DNA of 64,000 nucleotides from Jackrogersella multiformis (lineage: Eukaryota > Ascomycota > Sordariomycetes > Xylariales > Hypoxylaceae): assembly GCA_902806575.1 (NCBI GenBank), contig CADCXD010000018.1, positions 3,472,001 to 3,536,000 of the forward strand. The letters are read 5' to 3'. Both the position numbers and the translations under genes were made by a program. Shown here one piece after another: positions 23,163 to 34,399 of the stretch. Positions within the stretch are counted from its first letter, which is position 1, and every line of letters begins with the position of its first letter. The notes under the pieces were generated by a model, which did no database searches, was not told the origin of the DNA, and saw only the letters and a list, made by a program, of their open reading frames with translations.

Positions 23163-24317
23163 ATGAAGAGCGTCCTCCTTTCCCTAGGCGCCGGCCTAGT
23201 CGCGGGACTTCCGTCTAACCCGCAGAATGCCCTCCGAGCTGCGGAGGAACTACCGACCCTCAGTCTGTCAAACATAACCAAGATCGACATGGCCGATGCC
23301 GGCGGAATCCAGGGCCGACGTCTGGCTGGTCCGTTCATGGGGGTCAACTTCCCCGACCCCAGCATAATATGGGGCGACGGCTCGTGGAAGGCATACGCAA
23401 CGTCGTCTAATAACAAGCACGTGCCCGTCGCCACCTCGCCCGACACCTGGTCCTGGACTCTCACCAGCACGGACGCTCTACCCGACCCGGGACCCTGGGT
23501 CGACCCGAACGACCGGGGGATCTGGGCGCCGGACGTGCAGAAGAACGTATGTATATTTTTTCTTCTCCTTACCCAGCGCGTTAGGTACTACAAAATAGAT
23601 AGGTAGGTAGCTATAAATAAAAATCTGACAGAAAGACCGCAGGACGCCGGCGTGTACGTGATGTACTACACGGCCCGCCAGGACGGCGGCAGCCACTGCA
23701 TCGGGGTAGCGACGTCGAGCACGGCGCTCGGGCCGTTCGCGCCGCAGAGCCGGCCGCTGATCTGCGACGGCGGCGGCGGCGGCGCGATCGACGCGTCGGG
23801 CTACGACGACGGCACGGACCGGTGGATCCTGTGGAAGGTCGACGGCAACAGCCTGGGCGGCGCGACCACGTGCCAGGGCGGCGCGCCGTCGGGGTCCTAC
23901 AAGCCGACGCCCATCAAGATCCAGCGGGTGGCGCGGGACGCGGTGACGCTGCTGGGCGGCGCGAAGACGATCCTCGACAACGAGGGGGCGGCGAACGACG
24001 GCGTGGTGGAGGCGCCGTCGCTGTACAAGATCGCCGACGGGAGCTACGTGCTGTTCTACAGCGCGCACTGCTACTCCAGCGACGACTACGACGTCGAGTA
24101 CGCCTTTTCCAGCACCATAGACGGCAGCTACGCGAACCGCGGCATCCTCATCCGCACCGTTGACGGCAAGGGCGTGTACGGCCCCGGCGGGCTCGACATC
24201 GATCCTAATGGCAGGAGCGTCGTGTTCCACGGCCGGCTGGACGCCAACCAGGGCGGTGCCGCGAGGGAGCTGTATAGCGCCGAGTTGACTATTAGCGGGA
24301 GGTCGATCTCTTTTTGA
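23163..24317 (+). CDS. Secreted glycoside hydrolase family 43 protein
   Basis: Two exons (23163-23546 and 23643-24317) join as DVQKN|DAGVYVMYY to give 352 residues. A signal peptide MKSVLLSLGAGLVAGLP indicates secretion. GH43 enzymes are five-bladed beta-propellers that invert arabinosyl or xylosyl linkages in plant polysaccharides. The three catalytic carboxylates are visible in context: Asp in GVNFPDPSIIW, the modulating Asp in GAIDASGYDD, and the acid Glu in DGVVEAPSLY. WAPDV precedes the intron and VMYYTARQ follows it, also typical. Subfamily and substrate cannot be told from this. Exon 2 is very GC-rich, so a long antisense open frame overlaps it; that is a shadow. It sits beside an MFS transporter, and about 4 kb from a 2-hydroxyacid dehydrogenase. 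Confidence 0.88.
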
Positions 24318-24806
24318 ATGCGTAAGGCCTGGGAAGAGATTCAGGCGTAGATTTGGTTCTTGGATACATTTCACTGACAATGTTAGGTCATGAGGGAGGG
24401 ATGCATATACGATCATAGATCATAGACGAAAGGATAACGACGCGTTTGCCCATTGTTGGAGGGGCAGAGCTGTGGTGTGTATATATAACTCAGGTAAATT
24501 TTGTGTATATATATTTGCTCTACTTATAAGGTATACACGAGGTATGTAGCGAGCTTGCTGTATATTGTATATTCATTAATTTGATTTGGAATATAGTAAT
24601 TTTGAAATTGCGCAAACCAATCTTTTTCTTCTTCTCTTCATTTACACCACGAATTATCTCCTGAAGCTTCATGCGACCCTTTTGAGAGCTCGATTTTGTG
24701 TAAGACTGACATCGAGTAAGTAGAAAAAGGGGATGGGGTAAGGGAGGAATTACGTGAAATTCGGGTCGAGGCCACGCTACAGCTTAGGATGGCATATATT
24801 TCCCAT
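24318..24806. other. Convergent 3' spacer between GH43 and MFS genes
   Basis: This AT-rich 0.5 kb lies between two converging gene ends and contains TATATA runs (24480-24512). It presumably holds both polyadenylation regions. No gene is seen. Confidence 0.6.
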
Positions 24807-27120
24807 CTATAAGGAGTGTAGTTCGGAATCCTTGGTCCAGCGACGGAACTGCTTCCCGTAGGCGGTAAAAACACCTAGCCCAAGGACGGAGAAGCCGATC
24901 GCAAGAGCCATCATCATGAGAACAGGCTTGATATACCCAGACCGCGCAGCCCAGTCGTTGTAATAGAAGATCATGCCGAACTATTTGAGCTATTAGATTA
25001 TATACGATTAACTAAATCCATAGAGACTTACCCCGAACGTGTTCTTCACAATAGTAGCAGCGATCATGATCTCGCCGGGCAGCGCCTTGTACTATAGCAC
25101 ACTAGAGTTAGCCAGTATTCTTTAATCGTCACAGAACACAATTCAACTCTAGCAATCCATAGCAGTGAAGTTCAGCTCTTCCACAAGATCACAACCCGGA
25201 GTGAACTCGGCCGGGTCCGGCACCAGCGACCCGCACGTGTCAAAAGAAAGGGGCAGAAAACAAGGGCAACAAAACTCGCGAAAACACCCACACTATCAAC
25301 CGCGTACGAAATCGCGACCGCCGGAATCCCCACGACCTGCAGACCCACGAGCGTATACCCAACAATAACAACGGCCTCCCACGGCCACGCGCGCTGGTAC
25401 CCGACCGCCACGACAACCATGCCCACGACATTCGCGCACACGAACGGAAGCAGAGCTGGGAGTCGCATCTCGGCCTCGAGGACGCCTTTATTGCGCCTGG
25501 CGCGGCGCAGGGCGACGCGGTCGGCCAGGGGGCCGGCGGTGACGAGGGCGACGGCGGCGCCGGCCACGAAGGCGAAGTTGACGTAGCCGATCTGGTCGGC
25601 GGTGAAGCGGTACGGCGGCGCGCCGAAGACCTGCGCCGACGTCAGGTTCAGCGCCAGCAGCGAGTTGGCCGCGAACCCCATGGCCAGCGACGCCCACAGC
25701 ACGATCGGGAAGCACGCCAGGATCCGCAGCGGCGACACCACGTCCCGGAGCAGCTGCGCCGCCGCGCCCTGGTGGCTGCCGCCGCCGCCCGAGTCCGGGT
25801 ACGAGTGCCCGAAGCGCAGGCGCTTGCGCATGGGCAGGAGCGAGAACTGCGCGCGCGAGGGCCGGCCGTGCGGGTTGTGATGCGCGGTGGTGAGGGGGAG
25901 GGCGGACGGGGCCTGCTGCGCTGCGTCCGAGCTGGAGCTGGAGATCGTGCCGTTGGAGGGCTTTTCGTCTGGCGGGGCGGAGATGTGGACGTTGACGACA
26001 GTTGAGCTGCTGCGGGATGGGGCGAGGGGTGCCGGGCGGTCGTATTTGGTTTCCGGGTGAGCGACTAGCAGGAATATGAAGCTTGCCTTTAGTCAGGGTG
26101 TTAGATGGACGGAATTTCGTAAAATTCATATTTTATTACGAGTTATGGGGTGGGTGCCTTCGACTTACACCCTGCAAGATCGTACAGATCCAGAACTGTA
26201 AGGTTGGTGTTAGTATGGGTTCGAGATTTAAGATGGGTGGTAAATATCAGGGGAACTGGATCAAGAGTGGGATTTAGCACTTACAAACCACCTCCATGAG
26301 ATCTGCGAGGCGATGGCGCCTGAGATTATGGGCCCGATGAAGAGGCCAAGGAAGTATGCCCAACTAGATACGAAGCGATCAGTACATCCCCCTCATACAC
26401 TATACTAGAAGGGTGGTGAATTGCACGCACAAGTACAGAGCCATACTGCTCCCCCTCTGATGCTGGAACAGCAAATCAGCGACAACCATCGGCATGATGC
26501 TCTCATTGGCAGCGGCCCCGATGCCAGAAATGACACGCGCGCCTAGAAAGCTCGGGTAGCTCGTGACGAGGCCCTGCCAGACATTGGCCAGGATGCAGAT
26601 GAGGCTGCAGACCAAGACGACGGGGCGCCGTCCCCAGAGGTTGGCGGCGGGCACGATGAGGAAGTTTGCATATCCCAGCGTGATGGCTGCGGCGCCGAAT
26701 AGCATGTTGACCTCGGGAAGCGTCTTGTCGAACTCGGCCTCGAAAATGAGGGAGAGGGGCGAGATGGCCATTGGTGTCATGATGCTCACGAACACGAAGA
26801 CGAACTGGTTGGATATGATGATGGTCTTCCATGTTGTGCTCCAGTTCTGCGAATGCTGTTAGTTGATATCCACTCTAGGGAGGAAATATATATGACAGTA
26901 TAGGATGAGATGGCAATATAGGATAGCTCACTAATGGATCATCTGGACTAGATGTTGGTTGCGGGATGAGCACGACCTCACCGGGTGTTGAGCTTTCGCC
27001 ATCGTTCCTATCCGTGAATATGATATCGGTGCCGGGAATGATATCTGGCTGCTCGTTCTGCGACATGACTTCTAGGTCGTCTCTTGGATACGTTATGGGC
27101 CGCAAAATCAAACCGCTCAT
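24807..27120 (-). CDS. Major facilitator superfamily transporter
   Basis: About eight exons read as a 12-helix MFS protein. The first exon (27120-26932) is a hydrophilic N-terminus ending SPDDPL; the second (from 26846) begins NWSTTWKTIIISNQF, the NWS/T element common in fungal drug-type MFS carriers, and contains NLWGRRPVVLVCSLI (the GxxxDRxGRR-like loop 2-3 motif) and ARVISGIGAAANES. Short exons give WAYFLGLFIGPIISG and ISWRWF. A central cytosolic loop is rich in Ser and Pro. The second half ends YKALPGEIMIAATIVKNTFG and FYYNDWAARSGYIKP, then a short tail FTAYGKQFRRW. Substrate is unknown. Central exons (25.5-26.0 kb) are extremely GC-rich. Its 5' end faces away from GH43 and its 3' end converges with it. 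Confidence 0.88.
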
Positions 27121-28195
27121 GTCTAGGTACGTGAAGCTCGGCGACTAGCTACCTTTATAGGCATATATATGATGGGCGCTCGCGCCTGCTACGAGGGCGG
27201 GAAGCGAGGTCATATCTTAATATATCAATTATGCTGTCCCTCCCTAACTGAAGGGCCAGGTCGTTTCTATTACCTATCCCAACGTTACTTGCTCCTGTAT
27301 ACGCTTACCTACCTAGGTAGTTTCATGGCTAGGCAGTCTATCCCTACGGTCGAAATTGGCGGTCCCATCATATGATAGATCCCGATGTGGTTGACGAATC
27401 CCGAAGAGGTGTATGGGTGAGATCCCAAAGCTCGCTCCTCCCCGGACTTTCCCATGGCGGAGCGAGGCCTCGACGTTCAACCACATTGTCGCATCCGTGG
27501 TTGGACAGAATCTGCACCATCTGTCGGCAGCCGAGCAGCGTTCCACTCTAGTGGTCCCGGCCCAGCCCAGATATTCGCGCAGCTGTTCGCCTTGGCGCTG
27601 AGCACGGCGTTGAGCACAGTCGTGGGGTGCTTTTGTTGGCGTTGATCCCGTGCCGGACGTCCGGACTCTGATGCTTAGCTTAGAGCCATGGCTGTCTATA
27701 TTTCGATCTAGTGACAAATGAGACATGCTTACCTTATCAAGGGGCTTACACATGTCCTTTAGACAGGATCTGCATCCATTTAGCCTCTTGTGGATGCAAT
27801 CATATGGCTGTAGGACTAACTATAGACTCTGCTGTTCGTTACAGGCTCCTGGGCTTCTGGTACCGAGTATTGTCTCGTTGTCTCACTTGCGACGAGAACA
27901 ATATAAAGGTACGAGAATACCTTTTATAAGTAAGGGCTAGGTAATATTGTTCTGGCCGTTAAGATAGCTGAGGTCATGCTGATCTGAGGTCATCGTTAAC
28001 AGCATGTCTAAGGCCGGGATGCATGTCTGACATGGACCGCACACTATTGACAGTTAAATCTTATAATCAAGCACACACAATCTCGACAACACGGCCCGAA
28101 ACAAACTCATTTGGTTTTTTATTTGCTTTCATATTCTATCCTTTTTTCGTCGAGGAACACCATGTTATACGTATGCAACTAACTCGATGTAGGGA
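27121..28195. promoter_or_regulatory. Upstream region of the MFS gene, with a 12-base CGG palindrome
   Basis: No coding sequence is supported over about 1.07 kb. A GC-rich island lies at about 27,430-27,670. A perfect palindrome CCGGACGTCCGG is at 27653-27664, some 530 bases upstream of the MFS start. Inverted CGG/CCG triplets are the usual binding pattern of fungal Zn2Cys6 activators, so it may be an operator; this is inference. Confidence 0.35.
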
Positions 28196-29506
28196 TTAGT
28201 AATGTAATTGCCGATTCACCACGTTAATAAGCGGTTTCCCGGCAGCCAGGTTTTCGAGGTTACGCTCCAGGATGTCCAGTAGCCTGTCCCAGAGAGCGCT
28301 GGTCTTCCAGCTGATATGCGGCGTGATCAGCAAATTCGGGGCCTTCCACAGCGGATGGTCGGCGGGCAGGGGCTCCGGATCGGTGACGTCGAGCGCGGCG
28401 CCGCGGACCTGTCCCGTCTCCAGCGCCTTGATCAGCGCGTCTTGGTCGATGTGGCCGCCCCGCGCGATGTTCGCCACGAACGTCTTGTTCTTGCCGAGGA
28501 TCTCGAACTGCTCGTGCGACAGGATATGCCGCGTCTCCGATGTCAGAGGCAGGCTGATCACCAGCAGGTCGAGGTCCTGCCCTAGGAAGTTGTTGACGGT
28601 CTCCTTGGCCGTGCCGTGAAACCACTTCGCTGGTAGCAGCCCGTCGGGGTCACCAGTCCCCGGCACGTAGTAGCTGTCGTCCTTGCGCGATTCGGCCGTG
28701 GACCGCTCGCCGCGCGTGTAGGCGTAGACTTCCATCCCCAAAGCGGTAGCCAGCCGTGCGCATTGCCTCCCAATCGCGCCGTAACCTAGGATCCCTCTGC
28801 GGCGGAGTTAGTGCTATCCGCCTAGTATGTCGAATACGACACGATGGCAAAACGGACTCACATTCGCATGCCAGTTGAATCCTGCACCTTTGCCGTGAAG
28901 GGTGACTGCCAATAACCCGTCTTCATGTGCTCAGCATAACCCTGGAAAGCATGTTGATGCGAGAGCCAGGCGCCGATAACCCATTCCGCGATCTGCGTTC
29001 TTCGCGAGGCGTTAGTTCATATACATACCTATACCTATACACCAGACCTAAAGTTCTAGAAATATCCCGAAATGCCTCGCAAGACAGAACTGCTCGAGGC
29101 CTCCAGGGAGAGATACACAGGATCGATAAGAAGTGCCGACTCACGCGTGAACACCGTTCGCGGTGCAGAATATGACGTTCTCGTCCTGATACTTCGCGTG
29201 TCCCGGCCACCTATCGACGCCGGCGCTCACGAGCTGCACGAAGCGGATTTCGGATAAGAACTCCAACGGGGGCGGCATGAACGTGGCGAGCAGGGTTGCG
29301 CCGTCCCATGCGTCGGGGGTGAGGTCTTCGGCCTTCGGGGGCACGAGCGGGCTCAATTTGGAGACGACCCATCGTACTTGCAGGCCGTTGAATCTCTTCG
29401 TAAGTCGTTCCGTCCATCCCGGTGTCTCCGGGTAAGGGGAGAAGACGACGAGGACATCGCTGCTCAGAGAACCGATCTCTCCTCCGGTTTTCTCAACAGT
29501 GGACAT
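28196..29506 (-). CDS. D-isomer-specific 2-hydroxyacid dehydrogenase
   Basis: Three exons. Exon 1 (from ATG 29506) has TFMPPPLEFLSEIRFVQLVS, AGVDRW and FCTANGVHA; exon 2 reads TQIAEWVIGAWLSHQHAFQG; exon 3 begins ILGYGAIGRQCARLATALGM, the NAD(P)-binding Rossmann GxGxxG. The three catalytic residues are in place: Arg in ANIARGGHID, Glu in DVTDPEPLPADHPLW, and His in ITPHISWKT. These cytosolic enzymes reduce 2-keto acids (glyoxylate, hydroxypyruvate, phenylpyruvate and similar) with NAD(P)H; the exact substrate is unclear. The TAA stop is at 28196. A GTG just upstream in frame is not a likely start. Junctions HA|TQ and GMR|IGIL fit GT-AG rules. Confidence 0.9.
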
Positions 29507-30272
29507 TGCTTCTAGCACCGGAATGCGTCCTAGTATGTTATATTGTCACCGAGGGAAAGGTGAGTCTAAAGCTTTGCGTAATACTGGTCTTGATCACCCC
29601 TTTTGACGACGATGTGTATCGATGATACCTGGGACGAGATTGCGTGTTTTATTTCTTCAAGGTTCGTTTATAGATAGCCAAAATCCCTTCTACTCTCACA
29701 TAATTGAATGTAAAACGAAAACATAGTCCGAGAGTAATGAGGGCTACGAAGTTGACGATAGATTTATATTTTACGGGTATAACCCCTCTTACAATGGAAC
29801 CGCGGGGACACCTTAATATCAAGTAGCCAACATACGTCGGATTTACAACTGTGCCTCCCCTTCACAGCAATTTGTTACGTTAATGCTAGTTTGTTTCTCA
29901 AGGGATAAGTTAGCTTGCTTTGTTGATCGGTAGAGAGCATACCTAATCTGGAACGTCATCGCGCCCTAGCATTGCGCAAGCCTGTTAAGTCCGCCAATGC
30001 ACCCTAAAGCCGATCCGATCGGAGTAGATGATTGGTATAGCAAACCAAAGACTGCTGGTATTCAGGGAGAATAGAAACGTGATAGTAATAGATCAACGAT
30101 AGTCGTAGTTATACGTATTAGTCACTATATATATAAATAATGCTCGGCAATGCAAGATGTTGTACATATGAGTACAGAGAGACGCCAGTGAGCCATTTAA
30201 TCCAATCCGAGTAGCCGAGCAGTAACGCTAACAATCACTGATACAATTCTATTCCAAACCTAGAAAATCCGG
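29507..30272. other. Intergenic spacer between dehydrogenase and LSH-type gene
   Basis: About 0.77 kb, AT-rich, no supported gene. It combines the promoter of the dehydrogenase and the 3' end of the remodeller gene, which is on the same strand. Confidence 0.5.
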
Positions 30273-33157
30273 TTATTTTCCTGTCATCTGAGTAATACCA
30301 TCCGCGGCAGTCTCGACGACCTGGAAGCCGACGGCGTTGCCAGCACCTTTAGCTGCTCGATCAAAGGCTTCATCACTCCTTTAGGGGATGTCAGTAACGC
30401 AAATAATACACCGCATGAATGTGAGAGCACAAAACGTACCGGTCGCAAATGATATCGATATCCTCGTCGCTTAGGATTCGGTCTCCTCCCGAGTGTTGAT
30501 ATTTTTCGCCGTCCTTCAACAAGAGAGACAGCAGAATCTCCTTATCTATAATCTCCTCGTTGTTATCGAGCTTCTGGCCCATGGTCCTGAAGCCCCCCTT
30601 TTTGATGACGAGTTTCTCTAGTCTACGCTTCGCATCGGCGCTAAGGAGGAGCTCCTCTTCAACGGTCCCCTTTGTGGCTAGCCGGTAGACGACTACGGGA
30701 CGCGTTTGGCCGATTCGATGACAGCGGTCTTGCGCTTGTAGGTCTTGTTGCGGGTTCCAATCACTATCCCCTTTAATTAGCTGCTTTTGAGTGAATGAGA
30801 CTGCATGATCTTACCTATCAAAAAGGATCACAGTATCTGCGCTCGCAAGATTGATACCCTGACCACCCGCTCTTGTCGACAGCAGGAAGATCTTGAAATC
30901 GGAATCTTCATTGAATTCCTTGATCTGCTGCCTTCTGTCATCCTGAGCAACACTTCCGTCAATGCGACATACATTCCATCCTCGCAGACCGGCACAGTAG
31001 TCATGCAGTATATCCAACTGCGTTTTGAATTGAGAGAATATCAAAACCTTGTGGCCGCGGGAGAAGAGTTCCGGAAGCAACCTATCTAGTAGAAGCATTT
31101 TCCCAGAAGCTGTCACAATGCTCTCGTCAACCGGTATTTTATCGTTAAATGCCCACGGGTTATAGAAGTTATGAGGACTGTTACATACAAGCCTCAGCTG
31201 CATAAGTGGGTTGCCTAGTTTCTTATCGGCGATTTGATGCTCTACTATGTGTTAGAATAAGGGGGTCGTGGATTCAATTTCTTTAAGGAACTTACTGGCA
31301 AGGTCAAGTGTGGCAGCACGCTCGATTTCCTCTTCATCGCGGAGGTCATCATCCAGCTCGTCATCTCTCGCGGCAAGCTCAGCGGTAAGTTTTTTCTCGA
31401 ATTCGTCGTCATCTAGCTTATCATCGTCAGAGTCATCCGCGACTTTATACGAAGCGAGACCCCTACGCGGTCGGCTTCGAGTACTGCTCGCTGGGGTAGA
31501 TTGTCGACTCGATTTGCTACTCTTCGGAGACGAAGTTTCGCTCGTAGGGGGAACTTTTCTCTTGCTAGCCCCTTTGATCTGAGAAGCAGGAGAGCTGTCC
31601 TTAGGCGCTGATTTCAATTTCGATGCTGCTTTCTTACCCATCATCATTGAAAAGACATTCGTAGTTTGTGGAGATGGTGCTTGGCTCAGGTGTGCGCTAT
31701 TCCCACGTGATGATTGACGACTTGACCTTCTAGAGCTACTCGGACTATTGCGAGTTTCTGTAAGCCGCTCGACGACCTTGTTTTCTAGGTAAGTCCTAGT
31801 GTCGGCCTTCTTGTCGCTGATTACATTGTAAAGGTCTGTTTGTTCTTTGGTCATGGGAGCATATATGACATATTCCCTCTTCTTTGGTAGGTAGTTGGCA
31901 ACATCTGCCTTGATCCTGCGAAGTAAGAGCGGTTGTAGAACCTTGTGAATCTTGGATACGAGATCTTGGCTTTCCTTGTCCTCGATGAACTGCGTAGTAC
32001 CCTCTTCGTCTTGCAGACCGCTAAAATCAAACCAGACTTCGAAAGCTTCCCAATCGAGGAATGTTTCGGGCATTAAAAAGTGGAGGAGTGACCATAATTC
32101 CTTGAGATTGTTCTGCAGAGGGGTTCCAGTTATAAGAAGACGGGTCGCCGACTTGAACTGCTGTAACTCTCTGAAGAGTTTGGCATCGGCATTCTTCATT
32201 CGATGGCCTTCATCCTGCAGTTTGTCAATCACCCGAAGTATGGCTGCCTTGAGTGTGAAATACTTACAACTACGATGAAAGCCCAGTCGATCTTGGAGAG
32301 GCTTGCTCGGTCTCTGAGAACCATTTCGTAGCTAGTACAAATCACCGGGAACCGTTGCGTAGGACGTCCCTTCTGATAGTTTCTCATGATCTTTGTGCTG
32401 AAGATCTCCTGGCGCTCTTGAGGAGTGCCATGGTATAACACGAAGGGTATCGTCGGGGTCCACTTCTGGAATTCATCCTGCCAATTTGATAAAGTACTCA
32501 ACGGGGCGATTATAAGGTGGGGACCATAGTAATTTTCCTGTTCTCTGAGCAATGCAACAAGTGAGATGACTTGAATTGTCTTGCCTGATATATATCCAGT
32601 TAGTTTAGGAAGTATGCTTCATTTATGATGAGAGAATACCGACCTAGCCCCATCTCATCGGCCAATATACCACTCAGACCTTGTAAGCATATTTCGTACA
32701 TCCATGTGAGGCCTTCTAACTGGTAACCTCGCATAGTTCCACCATTCATGATCTTCGGCTGCTGCTTCAACTCCAAACCAGCATCTGCTAATGCCTGGTT
32801 ATCAAAGTCGCGTCCGACACGACCGAGAGCTTTCGTCTTCTGGGTGAGTATGTCACTGAATATTTTGCTCTTTCGAAGAAGCTCATCTAGTTCCTTGGCC
32901 TTACGAGCCCTTTCTTGGGGCGATAACTGAACCTTCTTGCGCTTCCTCCGGGTAGCAAGACGCTTGGCTTCGGCTCTTGTGTTTTCGGCTCTAGCTTTCT
33001 TCTCTTCGTTGAGCATCTGGTTCTCTGTGAATGTCGAGGTGAGAGCCATTTTGACGTTATCTATATCGTCAACCTGAGGGGGCGATGAAGGAGCACTAGT
33101 AGGTAGGCGGGAGGAGGAATGAATGGAATCAATATCTGAAGATGATGAGGAAGCCAT
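30273..33157 (-). CDS. mus-30: SNF2-family chromatin remodeller, LSH/DDM1/Irc5 type
   Basis: A nuclear DNA-dependent ATPase. From ATG 33157 there is a Ser-rich start, a basic coiled-coil region (EEKKARAENTRAEAKRLATR), then the SNF2 ATPase: MRGYQLEGLTWMYEICLQGL, DEMGLGKTIQVISL (Walker A, split by an intron), LIIAPLSTLSNW, DEGHRMKN (Walker B box, DEGH as in this subfamily), LITGTPLQNNLKELWSLLHF, and LLRRIKADVANYLPKK. After a Ser/Asp-rich insertion come GHKVLIFSQFKTQLDILHDY, RIDGSVAQDDRR, LLSTRAGGQGINLASADTVI and, after another intron, DWNPQQDLQAQDRCHRIGQ. The last exon ends GITQMTGK. The overall match is to the HELLS/DDM1/Irc5 group, whose Neurospora member is MUS-30 (DNA damage tolerance). The gene symbol is by family, not a proven orthologue. 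It is divergent from TOA2. Confidence 0.88.
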
Positions 33158-33922
33158 CCCAAAAAGAAACACGGATTGTGTGACGCAATTGAGAATGGGG
33201 AAAAAAGCAATTACTCTAATGATAATATGGCGTAGATTGTAGCCTAGTTAAACCATGACCCAAAAGAAAGCTCATCACTCTAGGCAGTACCTATTACGTA
33301 GGGAGTGAAATTGTGAAGTAGTAAAGTAGAGAAAGTGTCGATTTCGATTTCGATGATTTCACAAGTAATTTAGCGCGTAAAGGGCGTTCCTGCCGTTCCT
33401 ACCGTTCCTACACCCCGGACAACGCGAATTAGCTACGTTATCACGCGTTAAGTGGCTATGGGGCTGTGGGGGTCTGGCTGAAAACGTCAATTGACAAGGG
33501 TCACTGTAGGTCTATTAGGTCCCAGTAAAGTAAGTACCCGCAGTGCACTTGCGTTTTGCCTGCAGTGCCTGCTCAATGTTGCACAGCCGCGAACCCTTGT
33601 CGTTTCCCCGTTCCCCGTTCCCCGATAGGTACACTACCTAGGTACATATTGTACTTAAGTACCTCCACAGACTCTCAGATTGGTAAGGCTCCCCACTGGA
33701 GTATTGCCTACCCAGACCCACCTTTTGCTGAGTCAACCTTGTCAGATTGCCTCTCTAGCAACCTTATCTCCAAACATTCCATCAACCGAATCTCTACCGC
33801 TTTCAACAACCATCTTCAACATTCTTTTCGTGCACAACGATCGACCATCCACCATCCGCCTCATTCATTATCGCGATAATACTGCGATCTAGTCCCAAAG
33901 ATTACTAGCAGGGATTATCGAG
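33158..33922. promoter_or_regulatory. Shared divergent promoter of LSH-type gene and TOA2
   Basis: The 765 bases between the two start codons contain a CTACCTAGGTAC element near 33635 and pyrimidine-rich runs toward TOA2. Short open frames here (33556-33892) have no recognisable features. The role is assigned by position. Confidence 0.5.
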
Positions 33923-34399
33923 ATGGCGGCCGCCGGACAGAACTTCTACGAGCTGTACCGACGAAGCAGGTATACCTGCAACCATTAACCCGCACCATCT
34001 TGGCCGGTGCTGACAATGTCTATTTCAGCGTCGGGACCGCTCTGACAGATACTCTCGATGATCTGATCACCGAGCATCGTATTGATCCTCAGCTCGCTAT
34101 GAAGATCCTCGCCAACTTTGATCGCGCTATAACAGAGGTGCTTCAAGAGAAGGTGAAGGCTCGCTTGTCCTTCAAGGTGAATATTTCCCAGTCTTGATAT
34201 GATATGGTAGGGACGGTAGTTAATCACTTTCATTTGCGCAACCGTATAGGGTAGCCTGGACACATACCGATTCTGCGACGAAGTCTGGACTTTCCAGCTC
34301 AAGAACGTCACCTTCAAGATGGAGAACGGTGGCCAGATTGTCAACGCAGACAAGGTCAAGATAGTATCTTGCACCGCGAAGCCTACTGGAAACACATAG
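33923..34399 (+). CDS. TOA2: TFIIA small (gamma) subunit
   Basis: Three exons (33923-33969, 34029-34176, 34250-34399) give 114 residues, close to the usual 110-122. The protein joins the large TFIIA subunit and stabilises TBP on the TATA box in RNA polymerase II initiation. It starts MAAAGQNFYELYRRSSVGTA, followed by LTDTLDDLI, the helical LAMKILANFDRAITEVLQEK and, after the last intron, LDTYRFCDEVWTFQLKNVTF and VNADKVKIVSC, all hallmark TFIIA-gamma segments (four-helix bundle then beta-barrel). Splice sites are canonical and the frame closes exactly at TAG. Confidence 0.96.

Noticed and set aside
23478..24416. 312-codon open frame antisense to the GH43 gene
   Set aside because: It mirrors the GC-rich GH43 exon, is Arg/Ala/Val-biased, has no domain pattern, and the sense strand carries all GH43 catalytic motifs.
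25488..26129. 213-codon frame overlapping the MFS gene
   Set aside because: An out-of-frame shadow of the GC-rich MFS exon, with Arg/Pro/Ala-rich composition.
27313..27753. Cys-containing minus-strand frame suspected as a Zn2Cys6 motif
   Set aside because: The cysteine spacing does not fit CxxCxxxxxxC; it lies in a GC island that better fits a promoter.
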